In this document: one piece after another, positions 48,756-57,726 of the stretch | Numbering within the stretch: the first letter of the stretch is position 1 | Layout of the letters: every line of letters begins with the position of its first letter | NCBI RefSeq assembly: GCF_900176345.1 | Contig: NZ_FWXU01000005.1 | Coordinates: 62,001 to 126,000 of the forward strand | Length of the DNA stretch: 64,000 nucleotides | Direction: 5' to 3' | Origin: Rhizobium sp. RU36D | Lineage (GTDB): Bacteria > Pseudomonadota > Alphaproteobacteria > Rhizobiales > Rhizobiaceae | Notes under the pieces: model-generated | The model's database searches: none | The model's input: only the letters and a program-made list of their open reading frames with translations | What the model was told of the DNA's origin: nothing | Program-made: the position numbers and the translations under genes

Positions 48756-50117
48756 TCAGACCTTCGCGGCCGCCCGGGTCAGGCCGGCGTCGAGTGCCGA
48801 CAGGATGCGCTCGACATCGGCAGCGGTAATCACCAGCGGCGGCGACAGGATGATGTTGGCACCCGAAGTACGCACCATGACGCCAGCTTCATAGGCGCCC
48901 TCATAGGCCTCGGCAACGACGTCCTTGGCGGCAGCCTGTTTGGTCTTGCGGTCGGCAACCAGCTCGACCGCGCACATCAGGCCCTTGCCGCGTGCGTCGC
49001 CGACCAGTGCATGCTTGTCCTTAAGTCTTTCCAGTCCGGCCAACAGTTCAGCACCGCGCGCGCCGGCATTGGCGGCGACGTCAAGGCGCCCGGTTTCCTT
49101 GAGCGTGGCCAGCGCCGCGGCCGCGCCGACCGGGTGGCCGGAATAGGTGTAGCCGTGCCCGATCGCGCCGAAGCTGTTCTTGTTGGACTCGAAGGCCTCG
49201 ACCACCCGGCTGCCGATCATGACAGCGCCAAAGGGGAAATAGCCGTTGGTGATGGCCTTGGCAGTGCACATCATATCCGGCTGGACGTTCCACAGCCGCG
49301 AGCCGGACCATGCCCCGGTGCGGCCGAAGGCTGTGATGACCTCGTCGGCGATCAGCAGGATGCCATGGCGGTCGCAGATTGACCGCATCAACGGCATGAA
49401 GCTCTCATGCGGCACGATTACGCCGCCGGCGCCAAGCACCGGCTCCAGGATCAGCGCGGCGATCGTGTCGGCCCCCTGGAAGGCGATCTCGTCCTCGAAC
49501 TCGCGGGCGATGATGTTGGCCAGCGCCGCGGGGTCATCGATATCGAGCGGATTGCGGTAGAGATAGGGGGCTGTAAGATGGAAGACGCCCGGCAGGAGCG
49601 GTTCGTAGTTGCGGCGGAAATTGGCGTTGCCATTGACCGAGGCGCCGCCGAAATGGGTTCCATGATAGCCCTTCTTGAGTGACACGAACTTGGTGCGCTC
49701 CGGCTGGCCGTTGATCTTGTGGAATTGTCGCGCCAGCCGCAGCGCCGTCTCGACCGAATCTGACCCGCCCGAGGTGAAGAAGGAGCGCACCATGCCATCG
49801 GGGCGGAACCATTCGGCGAGTTCGTAGGAGAGCTCGATCAGCGGCGAATTAGTGGTGCCGCGAAAGGCCGAGTAATAGGGCAGCTGCTCGAGTTGGTCGC
49901 GGATCGCCGCCTTCACCGGCTCGCAGGAATAGCCCAGATTGACGTTCCACAGGCCGCCGACGGCATCGAGCACCGTCTTGCCGTGAATATCGGTGATCTC
50001 GACACCATCGGCGCCATTGACGATCTTGGGCGGATGGGTTCGCATCTCGGCGGGATGGGCCATCGGGTGCCAAAGATGTTTGGCATTGTTTTCTATGAGG
50101 AAATTTGTCTCGCGCAT
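48756..50117 (-). CDS. Class III (omega-amino acid/amine:pyruvate) aminotransferase
   Basis: A 453-residue PLP aminotransferase. Features: LWHPMAHPAEM at the start, SGGSDSVETALRLARQFH, LKKGYHGTHFGGASV, the PLP aspartate D258 in LLIADEVITAFGRTG and lysine K287 in CTAKAITNGYFPFGAVMIG. This family moves amino groups from omega-amino acids or amines to pyruvate or other keto acids, yielding aldehydes. It is the last gene of an IclR-Tm1-HAD-aminotransferase operon, and its ATG overlaps the HAD stop (TGATG). With the aldehyde dehydrogenase of the divergent operon it could turn an amine into an acid. Confidence 0.92.
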   Translation of the reverse strand: MRETNFLIENNAKHLWHPMAHPAEMRTHPPKIVNGADGVEITDIHGKTVLDAVGGLWNVNLGYSCEPVKAAIRDQLEQLPYYSAFRGTTNSPLIELSYELAEWFRPDGMVRSFFTSGGSDSVETALRLARQFHKINGQPERTKFVSLKKGYHGTHFGGASVNGNANFRRNYEPLLPGVFHLTAPYLYRNPLDIDDPAALANIIAREFEDEIAFQGADTIAALILEPVLGAGGVIVPHESFMPLMRSICDRHGILLIADEVITAFGRTGAWSGSRLWNVQPDMMCTAKAITNGYFPFGAVMIGSRVVEAFESNKNSFGAIGHGYTYSGHPVGAAAALATLKETGRLDVAANAGARGAELLAGLERLKDKHALVGDARGKGLMCAVELVADRKTKQAAAKDVVAEAYEGAYEAGVMVRTSGANIILSPPLVITAADVERILSALDAGLTRAAAKV

Positions 50118-50788
50118 CAGGCGTCTCCGGTCTCTGGCAGGCCCAGCATCTGTCGGGCAAGTGCAAAGCTTGCTGCCGGGCGGGTTACGTCGAAATGGAC
50201 ATGGGGAAGGCCTGCGGCGACCGCCCCCTCGATATTCTTCAGCTGGTCGTCGACGAAGACGCAGTCACCGATCGGCAGGCCGACCGCCTCGACCGCCATC
50301 GCATAGGCGCGCGGATCTGGCTTCAGGATGCCGGTATAGGTGGCGTCGATGATCACGTCGAACAGGTCGATCAGCGGGAAGCGCTTGCGGAACTCGACGC
50401 CGTAGAACAGGTCGAGTTCGTTGGACAGGATGGCGAGCTTGAGGCCCGCGGCCTTGGCGGCAAGGATGGTCTCCCGGGCCTCGGGACGCAGCACGAGTTC
50501 AGCCTCCGCACCACGGGCGCGCTGGACGAAGGTCTTCATGTCGGTCCAGTCCTCGCCAACGAGGCGGCCGGTTTCGCGGGTCCGCTCCATCCAGTAGTCG
50601 CGCTCACTGATTTCGCGGGCCTGCATGCGGGTCCACAAAGGATCGCCGGCGGGGTCGAAGGGACCGCGCCAGGTCAGCGTGCCCGCTTGCAGGCCAAGCG
50701 CCCGTTCGGTGATGTCGTGCGTCTCGAACAACGTGCGGGTGACGACCCCGCCGAAATCGAGGATGAGCGCGCGCGTCGTCATGGTCAT
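50117..50788 (-). CDS. HAD family hydrolase
   Basis: A 223-residue HAD-superfamily protein of the epoxide-hydrolase-N/ haloacid type. Motif I is ALILDFGGVVTRTLFE: the first Asp is present, but the second position of the usual DxD is Gly (DFGGV), common in this subgroup. Motif II is LAILSNELD, motif III lysine ILKPDPRAY and motif IV VFVDDQLKNIEGA. The substrate is unknown. Its start overlaps the Tm-1-like gene stop (ATGA), tying it to that operon. Confidence 0.88.
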   Translation of the reverse strand: MTMTTRALILDFGGVVTRTLFETHDITERALGLQAGTLTWRGPFDPAGDPLWTRMQAREISERDYWMERTRETGRLVGEDWTDMKTFVQRARGAEAELVLRPEARETILAAKAAGLKLAILSNELDLFYGVEFRKRFPLIDLFDVIIDATYTGILKPDPRAYAMAVEAVGLPIGDCVFVDDQLKNIEGAVAAGLPHVHFDVTRPAASFALARQMLGLPETGDA

Positions 50789-52038
50789 GGCCTGCCTTCC
50801 GGGATATGTCCCTCGGCTACCCAGGCGTCGAAGATCTCCATGACCTTGGCGGAAAAGGCGGGGGCGTTGATATGGGTGTCGATGCGATGGAACGCGACCG
50901 AGGCGGGCATCACTTCGGTAAGTTCCGCGATCAGCGTGGCGAGGCCTTCGGGGTCATGCAGCGGTTCGCCGGGTTTGTCCCATTCGTGGATGCCTTCGGT
51001 GGGCAGCACGAAGGCGGTCGGTCCGGTCGCCCTTGCAAGCTTTTCGGCGATCACCCGCGCCACTTTGCTGCGCCCATCGAGATCGGTGGTCACCGAGCCG
51101 AGCAGCCGGTTGTGGGCGTGGTAAGGCCTGTCGGCAAGCGCCGCCGGCAGATCGCGCCAGGCCTGCAGGTCCACCATGTCGACCCCGCCCGGAGCGACGA
51201 TCTGCGGAATGCCCTGGCGGCCGGCATTTTCCAGCCGATCGGGGCCTGATGTGACGCAGGTACCGTTCAGGTGGTTATTGACCTCCTGGGTGCACAGATC
51301 AAGCACGGCGGCGAAACCACGATCGGCGGCGAGCGCCTCAAAGGCCCGGCCACCCATGCCGGTGGCGTGGAACACGGCGAGATCGTATCCGCGCCTGGCC
51401 AGCTCCGGTTTGAGGTGCTTCATGTATTTGAGGCAGCTTGAACCGAGCGAGGTCATGCCGATCAGCGGGCGAACGCTGTTGCGGCGGGGCGAGGCCTTGG
51501 CCGCACCGACCACGGCACCACAGGCCTGGGCGAGCACCGCATCGCAGATCGGGTTGAGGCCAAAGAGACCGCCCGCCCAGAGAATCATCATCAGGTCGGG
51601 CGAGATGCGCTCCGGCGGCACCAGATGCGAATAGGCGATGGTCGAGACGACGAATTTCGGTACGCCGAGCGGCAGGCTGGCGGCGACATCGAGCGCGAGA
51701 TCTGTGCCCATGGAACCGCCAAGCACAATGATACCGTCGATCTCGTCGTCCCGGAACAAGCGCTGGGTCAGTGCTACAGCGCCCCTGGCCATCAGTGCCA
51801 TGGCTGTGTTCTCGTCACCGCTGTCGATGATGGCCTCGATCGTGGTTTCGGCAGCGGCGGCGATATCGTGACGGCCATAGTCGGGCACATAAGGCGGATC
51901 GGACAGTACGCTGACATCGACTAGGACCGGCTTGCCGCCGGCCCGAGCTATGACGCTGGCCATGAACCGGATCTCGTCGGCCTTGGTGTCCCCCGTCCCG
52001 TAAATGAAGATCTGCGGCTCCTCCCGTCCTGCAAACAT
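50785..52038 (-). CDS. Tm-1-like ATP-binding protein (UPF0261)
   Basis: 417 residues of the Tm-1/UPF0261 family: IFIYGTGDTKADEIRFMASVI at the N-terminus, IIVLGGSMGTDLALDVAASLPLGVPKFVVSTIA, then VRPLIGMTSLGSSCLKYMKHLKPELARRGYDLAVFHATGMGGRAFE and the C-terminal PEGIHEWDKPG-type motif FVLPTEGIHEWDKPGEP. The plant homologue Tm-1 binds ATP and viral replicase; bacterial function is unknown, though these genes often accompany catabolic operons. It starts two bases after the IclR stop, so it is controlled together with that regulator. Confidence 0.92.
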   Translation of the reverse strand: MFAGREEPQIFIYGTGDTKADEIRFMASVIARAGGKPVLVDVSVLSDPPYVPDYGRHDIAAAAETTIEAIIDSGDENTAMALMARGAVALTQRLFRDDEIDGIIVLGGSMGTDLALDVAASLPLGVPKFVVSTIAYSHLVPPERISPDLMMILWAGGLFGLNPICDAVLAQACGAVVGAAKASPRRNSVRPLIGMTSLGSSCLKYMKHLKPELARRGYDLAVFHATGMGGRAFEALAADRGFAAVLDLCTQEVNNHLNGTCVTSGPDRLENAGRQGIPQIVAPGGVDMVDLQAWRDLPAALADRPYHAHNRLLGSVTTDLDGRSKVARVIAEKLARATGPTAFVLPTEGIHEWDKPGEPLHDPEGLATLIAELTEVMPASVAFHRIDTHINAPAFSAKVMEIFDAWVAEGHIPEGRP

Positions 52039-52040
52039 GC

Positions 52041-52823
52041 TTATTCCCCTTGTCGTTGATGATCGGCGCCTGAGGCGCTTTCCTTCCCGAAAAGTCTGTC
52101 GCCGAGCGCCTGGGCGGCTTCGGCCACCTGCTCCCCGAAGCGCGTCAGCGTGCTCTGCTCCACCCGCGAAGCGGGAGCCGCGATGGCGAGCGTCCCGACC
52201 GGCTGGCCGTCGGGCGCGACAATCGCTGCAGCCGTCGAAATCACGCCGGATTCAAGCCCGTTGCGGCTGATCGACCAGCCACGCGCACGCGTCTCGGCGA
52301 GCCGTTGGCGCAGGGCATACGGGTCGGTCACAGTCTCGCCGGTGAAGGCTTCGAGCGGCGGCCGCAGATGGGTCGCGATCCGCGCCGCATCGAGACGCGC
52401 CAAGAGCGCGAGGCCAGAGGCCGTCGCATGCAGCGGCAGCGGCACGCCGATCTCGACATTGATGCGGTTGGCGCGCGGTGGCGCCTCGACATGCAGCGAG
52501 CGCAGCTCGCCATTGGCGAATTCTGCGAGGTGGCAGGTTTCACCCGTGCTATCGGCCAGTGCCTTGACGAAGGGAACGGCCGAACGGAGGAAGGGGAAGC
52601 GTGCCTCCCGCAGCCGGGCAAGCCTGACCGGCGCGGGGCCGAGCCTATAGCGCCGGCTTGCCTCGTCCTGCTCAATGAAGCCGAAAGATTCGAGGTCCAT
52701 CAGCAGCCGGCGCGTGGTTGCCTTGTCGAAGCCGGCCATGCGCGCGAGATCGGTCAGACCGACGTCCTCGTCCAGCGACGAAACCAGATTGAGAAGCCCC
52801 AAGGCCTTTCCGACTGTGCTCAC
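52041..52823 (-). CDS. IclR family transcriptional regulator (GTG start)
   Basis: 260 residues. The N-terminal winged helix is VGKALGLLNLVSSLDEDVGLTDLARMAGFDKATTRRLLMDLESFGFIEQ; the effector domain has LHATASGLALLARLD and GVISTAAAIVAPDGQPVGTLAIAAP. The start is GTG 52823 preceded by GGAGGGATC. It is first gene of the leftward Tm-1/HAD/aminotransferase operon and divergent from the APC permease, with a TGGTTCA-N5-TGAACCA dyad between them as likely operator. Confidence 0.9.
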   Translation of the reverse strand: MSTVGKALGLLNLVSSLDEDVGLTDLARMAGFDKATTRRLLMDLESFGFIEQDEASRRYRLGPAPVRLARLREARFPFLRSAVPFVKALADSTGETCHLAEFANGELRSLHVEAPPRANRINVEIGVPLPLHATASGLALLARLDAARIATHLRPPLEAFTGETVTDPYALRQRLAETRARGWSISRNGLESGVISTAAAIVAPDGQPVGTLAIAAPASRVEQSTLTRFGEQVAEAAQALGDRLFGKESASGADHQRQGE

Positions 52824-52898
52824 GATCCCTCCATATACTTAACATGCGAAATAACTTGACAGCGACAGCGCCGATTTGCAAGTCTATATTTAAATCAT

Positions 52899-52917
52899 TG
52901 GTTCATTATTTGAACCA
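52899..52917. promoter_or_regulatory. TGGTTCA-N5-TGAACCA dyad, candidate IclR operator
   Basis: Perfect 7-bp arms (52899-52905 and 52911-52917) around TTATT, in the 205-base divergent region between the IclR gene and the APC permease. Size and place fit an IclR-type operator controlling both directions. Confidence 0.6.
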
Positions 52918-53028
52918 CGAAAAAAGAGCCGAACAATCGGCCTGGTGATGATCGAGGCTTGGGAGGCGCGCGATCCGCACGGCGGCATCACCGGAGATCT
53001 GCGTCATTCACAATAATGGGGAACAGAC

Positions 53029-54480
53029 ATGATAGACGTCACGACACAACAAGGCGGGGGCAACCAGCTCCGCAAGAACAGCCTAGGCACAGGGGCGATC
53101 ACCTTTCTCGTGGTCTCGGCGGCTGCACCGCTGACGGCGGTCGCCGGCGGCGTGCCGCTCGCCATGTTGCTCGGCAACGGAACCGGCATGCCCGCGACCT
53201 TTCTGCTGGTCACTGCGATCCTGCTGCTGTTTGCGGTCGGTTACGTCGCCATGGCTCGCCACATCCGCAATGCCGGCGCTTTCTATGCCTATACCGCCCA
53301 GGGCTTCGGCGGCCTTGCAGGTGGCGCGGCGGCACTGATCGCCATCCTCGCCTATGCGACGATGCAGGTTGGCCTGTTCGGCATGCTGGGGGCCGCGACC
53401 GCCGGCTTTCTCGCCAGCCTCGGCCTCGATCTGCCCTGGTGGCTCTACGCGCTCGGCTTCGTGCTGATCGTCGGCCTGCTCGGCTATCGCCGCGTCGACC
53501 TGTCGGCCCGGATTCTGACGATCCTGGTCATCCTCGAATATCTGGTGGTGCTGATCATCGACGTCGCCATCCTCGGCAGCGGCGGCGACAGCGGGCTCAG
53601 CCTGAAGCCCTTCTCCACCGAGGCCTTCTTCTCCGGTTCGCCCGCGATCGGCCTGCTGTTCGGCTTCGCCGCCTTCATCGGCTTCGAAGCGACGACCATC
53701 TACAGCGAAGAGGCGCGCGATGCCCACAGCACCGTGCCGCGGGCGACCTATATCTCCGTGCTGCTGATCGGCGTCTTCTACATGCTGACCTCCTGGCTGA
53801 TGGTCAACGCCTCCGGCTACGACAAGCTCCTGCCAGAACTGCAGGGCCTGAGCGACCCGACCACCTTCCTGTTCGTGACCTCCGAGCGCTATGTCGGCGC
53901 CTGGCTCTCGCCGATCATGAGCATTCTCTTCATCACCAGCGTCTTTGCCGGCGTCGTCGCCTTCCAGAACGGCGTCGCCCGCTACCTCTACGTCGCCGGC
54001 CGCGAAGGCCTGCTGCCGAGGGGCCTGGGCGTCACGCATGCGAGCTTCCAGAGCCCGCACGTCGCCTCGGTGGCGCAGACCGTCATCGCCTTCCTCGTCG
54101 TCGGGCTCTTCGCCGTGACCGGACAAGACCCGATCCTGGCGCTGTTCTCCTGGATGACCAATGTCGGCACGCTCGGCATCATCGTGCTGATGGCGCTCAC
54201 TGCCTTCGCCATCGTCGCCTTCTTCAGCCGCAATTCGGGTCTCGAAGCCAATCAACTGACGACCAAGGTCGTGCCGGCGGTGGCAGGCCTGATCCTGACC
54301 GGCGTGGTGTTGACGATCGTGCGCAATTTCAGCGACCTGGCCGGCGTAACCGGTGCGCTCGCCGTGCTGCTTCCGGGTCTCGTGCTGATCGCCGCCGGTA
54401 TCGGCTTTGTCCTTGCGCTGAAGCTGAAATCGGCAGATGCATCGGCCTTTGCCCGGCTCGGCACCGCCCGGGCAGAATAA
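53029..54480 (+). CDS. APC family amino acid/amine permease
   Basis: A 483-residue inner-membrane transporter with about 12 hydrophobic helices. The first helix region LGTGAITFLVVSAAAPLTAVAGGVPLAML and FAAFIGFEATTIYSEEARDAHSTVPRATYISVLLIGVFY (helix 6, substrate-binding) are typical of the APC superfamily. It imports an amino acid or amine by proton or sodium symport or exchange. It is followed after 59 bases by an aldehyde dehydrogenase gene and is divergent from the IclR operon that contains an amine transaminase, so its substrate is probably an amine or amino acid that is deaminated to an aldehyde. Confidence 0.92.
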   Translation: MIDVTTQQGGGNQLRKNSLGTGAITFLVVSAAAPLTAVAGGVPLAMLLGNGTGMPATFLLVTAILLLFAVGYVAMARHIRNAGAFYAYTAQGFGGLAGGAAALIAILAYATMQVGLFGMLGAATAGFLASLGLDLPWWLYALGFVLIVGLLGYRRVDLSARILTILVILEYLVVLIIDVAILGSGGDSGLSLKPFSTEAFFSGSPAIGLLFGFAAFIGFEATTIYSEEARDAHSTVPRATYISVLLIGVFYMLTSWLMVNASGYDKLLPELQGLSDPTTFLFVTSERYVGAWLSPIMSILFITSVFAGVVAFQNGVARYLYVAGREGLLPRGLGVTHASFQSPHVASVAQTVIAFLVVGLFAVTGQDPILALFSWMTNVGTLGIIVLMALTAFAIVAFFSRNSGLEANQLTTKVVPAVAGLILTGVVLTIVRNFSDLAGVTGALAVLLPGLVLIAAGIGFVLALKLKSADASAFARLGTARAE

Positions 54481-54539
54481 GCCAATATGACCGGGCGGCC
54501 CTCACCGCCCGGCTTCCCCCACTGACACGGAGCCGCAGC

Positions 54540-56021
54540 ATGCAGGACAAGATCGACATCGAACGGCTGAAGCCGATTGCCGCCCGGAACCTCTTTATCG
54601 GCGGTCGCTGGGTCGCGGCCGAGGGTGGCAAGGTCTTGCCGGTGATCTCGCCGCTCGACGGCAGGGAACTGACGACCATCGCCGATGCCGGTGCTGAAGA
54701 TGTCGACCGCGCGGTGCAGGCCGCCCGCGCCGCCTTCGACCGGGGCCAGTGGTCGCGTGCCGCACCGGCCGAGCGCAAGAAGGTGCTCTCGCGCATCGCC
54801 GACCTGATCGAGAAACATGCGCTCGAACTCGCCGTGCTCGGCGTGCGCGACAACGGCACCGAAATCCAGATGGCGCTGAAGGCCGAACCCGGCAGTGCCG
54901 CCGGAACCTTCCGCTACTATGCCGAGGCGATCGACAAGGTCTATGGCGAGATCGCGCCGACGGCCGAAAACGTGCTCGGCCTCATCCACCGCGAACCGGT
55001 CGGCGTGGTCGGCGCCATCGTGCCGTGGAATTTCCCGCTGATGATCGGCGCCTGGAAGATCGCCCCGGCGCTGGCCGCCGGCAATTCCGTGGTGCTGAAG
55101 CCCGCCGAGGTCGCCTCGCTCAGCCTGCTCCGGCTTGCCGAACTCTGCGCCGAGGCCGGCCTGCCGGACGGCGTGCTCAACGTTGTCACCGGCCAGGGTG
55201 CCGTCACCGGCGAAGCGCTCGGCCTGCATATGGATGTCGACGTGCTGGTCTTCACCGGCTCCGGCCCGGTCGGGCGCAAGCTCCTCGAATACTCCGCCCG
55301 CTCCAACCTGAAGCGGGTCTATCTCGAACTCGGCGGCAAGTCGCCCAACATCGTCTTCGCCGACGCGCCGGATCTCGACAAGGCGGCGAAGATCTCCGCC
55401 TACGGCATCTTCCGCAATGCCGGCCAGGTCTGCGTCGCCGGCTCGCGGCTGCTCGTCGAACAGTCGATCCAGGCGGAATTCACCGCCCGACTGGTCGAGA
55501 TCACCGAAAAGATGAAGCTGGGCGACCCGCTCGACCTCGGCACCGAGGCCGGCGCAGTGTCGAGCGAGACGCAATTGCTGAAGGATCTCGACTTCATTGC
55601 CGGAGCATCGCGAGAGGGCGCGCGCCTGCTGACTGGTGGCACGCGGCTCCTTGCCGAGACCGGGGGCTATTTCCTCAAGCCGACCATTTTCGCCGACGTG
55701 ACGCCTGAGATGACCATCGCCCGCGAGGAGGTCTTCGGGCCGGTGCTCTCAGTCCTGCCCTTCCGCGACGAGGCGGAGGCTGTGGCGATCGCCAATTCGA
55801 CGCCTTATGGCCTTGCCTCGGCCGTCTGGACCGCCAATCTCAGCCGCGCTCACCGGATGATCCGGGCGATCAAGGCCGGCGTCGTGCATGTCAACACTTA
55901 TGGCGGGGCCGACAATACGGTGCCGCTCGGCGGCATGCGCCAGTCCGGCAACGGCCATGACAAGTCGCTGCATGCGCTGGACAAATATACCGAATTGAAG
56001 ACGGCCTGGATTCAGCTGTGA
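54540..56021 (+). CDS. NAD(P)-dependent aldehyde dehydrogenase
   Basis: 493 residues, standard ALDH length. Catalytic residues are present: N164 (VPWNFPLM), E263 (LELGGKSPN) and C298 (NAGQVCVAGSR). It most resembles the PuuC/betaine-aldehyde/4-hydroxyphenylacetaldehyde dehydrogenase group. The start ATG 54540 has GGAG upstream; the same frame is open far 5' but there it lies out of frame across the permease gene. It would oxidise the aldehyde made by the class III aminotransferase of the divergent operon; succinate semialdehyde from the HpaI reaction is an alternative substrate. Confidence 0.92.
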   Translation: MQDKIDIERLKPIAARNLFIGGRWVAAEGGKVLPVISPLDGRELTTIADAGAEDVDRAVQAARAAFDRGQWSRAAPAERKKVLSRIADLIEKHALELAVLGVRDNGTEIQMALKAEPGSAAGTFRYYAEAIDKVYGEIAPTAENVLGLIHREPVGVVGAIVPWNFPLMIGAWKIAPALAAGNSVVLKPAEVASLSLLRLAELCAEAGLPDGVLNVVTGQGAVTGEALGLHMDVDVLVFTGSGPVGRKLLEYSARSNLKRVYLELGGKSPNIVFADAPDLDKAAKISAYGIFRNAGQVCVAGSRLLVEQSIQAEFTARLVEITEKMKLGDPLDLGTEAGAVSSETQLLKDLDFIAGASREGARLLTGGTRLLAETGGYFLKPTIFADVTPEMTIAREEVFGPVLSVLPFRDEAEAVAIANSTPYGLASAVWTANLSRAHRMIRAIKAGVVHVNTYGGADNTVPLGGMRQSGNGHDKSLHALDKYTELKTAWIQL

Positions 56022-56082
56022 CGACCCTGCAGACCGGTGACGCCCAACAGGCTTGCCGGTCGCAAAGCTGGAAAGAACGCTG

Positions 56083-56892
56083 TCAGTAGACCCGGGCGGA
56101 CGGATCGGGGGCTTGAGCCGCCGCCGTGCTGTGGAAGTCGGCCAGCAACCGCGTCGTGGCATTGGCGAGCAGCGTCACGTCATTGCCGATCCCGATGAAG
56201 CTTGCCCCCAATTCCTGGTAGCGTTTGGCGAGCGCGAGATCGCCGATCAGGATGCCCGCCGCCTTGCCATGCGACCGGATGCGCGCGATCGCCACTTCGA
56301 CGGCGGCCTGGACCTCGGGATGGCCGGGCTTGCCGAGATGGCCCATGTCGGCGGCAAGGTCGGAGGGACCAATGAAGACGCCGTCAACGCCGTCGGTCGA
56401 GGCGATGGCATCGAGATTGTCGAGACCGGCGCGGCTTTCGACCTGCAGCAGCAGGCAGATCTCGGCATTGGCCGTCTGCAGGTAGTCCGGGATGCGGTTG
56501 AAGGCCGAAGCCCGCGCGAGTGCCGCGCCCACGCCGCGCATGCCGTGCGGCGGATAGCGCACGGCCCTAACCATGGCCTCGGCCATCGCGCGGCTCTCGA
56601 CCATTGGGATCAGCAGTGTCTGGGCGCCGATGTCGAGCAACTGCTTGACGACATGGGTTTCGCCGATCGGCGGGCGGATGATGGCTTGGCTTTCGCTGCC
56701 CTTCATCGCCTGCAGCTGCGACACCAGCAGCGGAATGTCGTTGGGGGCGTGCTCGGCATCGAGCAGCAGCCAGTCATAGCCCGCACCGGCGCAGATCTCG
56801 GCCGTATAGGGGCTGGCAAGCGCCTGCCACAGGCCGATCTGGACGCGGCCCTCGGCGAGCGCCTGCTTGAACTGGTTTTTCGGTGCCGGCAT
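56083..56892 (-). CDS. hpaI: 4-hydroxy-2-oxoheptanedioate aldolase HpaI (HpcH family)
   Basis: A 269-residue class II aldolase that cleaves 4-hydroxy-2-oxoheptane-1,7-dioate to pyruvate and succinate semialdehyde, the last step of the homoprotocatechuate pathway. Residues seen: H48 (LLDAEHAPND), R73 (IIRPP), metal ligands E152 (LLQVESRAGL) and D178 (IGPSDLAADMG). Length equals that of E. coli-type HpaI. It is last gene of the leftward hpa run, 29 bases after hpaH, and convergent with the aldehyde dehydrogenase. Confidence 0.94.
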   Translation of the reverse strand: MPAPKNQFKQALAEGRVQIGLWQALASPYTAEICAGAGYDWLLLDAEHAPNDIPLLVSQLQAMKGSESQAIIRPPIGETHVVKQLLDIGAQTLLIPMVESRAMAEAMVRAVRYPPHGMRGVGAALARASAFNRIPDYLQTANAEICLLLQVESRAGLDNLDAIASTDGVDGVFIGPSDLAADMGHLGKPGHPEVQAAVEVAIARIRSHGKAAGILIGDLALAKRYQELGASFIGIGNDVTLLANATTRLLADFHSTAAAQAPDPSARVY

Positions 56893-56921
56893 GGGATGCC
56901 CTCCGCTGAAAGAAAAGTCGC

Positions 56922-57725
56922 CTATTCGAAGAACAGGCTGACGCTGCCATAGGGGCCGAAATCGCCGACGATGGTGTCGCCGTGACGGGCCTCGACCGGG
57001 CGGATGAAGGAGCCTGCAAGCACGACCTGCCCGGCTTCGATGCCGTCGCCGTACTGGGCAAGGCGGTTGGCGAGCCAGGCGACGCCGCGGGCAGGCTGGT
57101 TGAGCACGCCGGCCCCGAGACCGGTTTCCTCGACCTCGGCATTGCGGCTGACGATCGCGCCCATCCAGCGCATGTCGATCTGGTCGGGGCGAACCGCCCG
57201 GCCGCCGGTGACGATGCCGGCATTGGCGGCATTGTCGGAGATCGTGTCATGGACCGTGCGCGCCCTCTTCGTTTCCGGATCGACACGCCGGATGCGGGTA
57301 TCGAGGATCTCCAGCGCCGGCGTGACATAGTCGGTGGCGTTCAGCACATCGAAGACCGTGACGCCGGGCCCCTTCAGCGGCGCCTTCATCACGAAGGCAA
57401 TCTCGGCCTCGATGCGCGGCTGGATGAAGCGGTCCTTCGGCACGGTCGCGCCATCCTCGAAGACCATGTCGTCGAACAGCACGCCGGAATCGGGAATGTT
57501 GATGTTCAGCGCATATTGCATGGCCTTGGAGGTCAGCCCGATCTTCCAGCCGATCACCTTGCGACCGGCGGCGATCTTCTTCTGCACCCAGGCGCTCTGG
57601 ATGGCATAGGCGTCGTCCATGGTGATGCCGGGGTGGCGGAGCGACAGGAGGCCGGTCTGCACCCGGGTCCGTTCTGCCTGGTCCAGGCTCTCAGCCGCAG
57701 CTATGATTTCGCTCGTTGTCAGCAT
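56922..57725 (-). CDS. hpaH: 2-oxo-hept-4-ene-1,7-dioate hydratase HpaH
   Basis: A 267-residue hydratase of the MhpD/FAH-like fold that adds water to 2-oxohept-4-ene-1,7-dioate. Signature parts are [40 protein letters not shown], metal-binding Glu residues in [15 protein letters not shown], and [18 protein letters not shown] [27 protein letters not shown]. The start at ATG 57725 gives the exact family length; a longer frame upstream overlaps the next gene. One base separates it from the FAH-family gene stop. Confidence 0.93.
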   Translation of the reverse strand: MLTTSEIIAAAESLDQAERTRVQTGLLSLRHPGITMDDAYAIQSAWVQKKIAAGRKVIGWKIGLTSKAMQYALNINIPDSGVLFDDMVFEDGATVPKDRFIQPRIEAEIAFVMKAPLKGPGVTVFDVLNATDYVTPALEILDTRIRRVDPETKRARTVHDTISDNAANAGIVTGGRAVRPDQIDMRWMGAIVSRNAEVEETGLGAGVLNQPARGVAWLANRLAQYGDGIEAGQVVLAGSFIRPVEARHGDTIVGDFGPYGSVSLFFE

Positions 57726-57726
57726 A

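Noticed and set aside
52959..54539. Apparent 1020-codon plus-strand protein ending in the aldehyde dehydrogenase
   Set aside because: The first part runs out of frame through the APC permease gene and is Arg-rich nonsense; the dehydrogenase has its own ATG at 54540.
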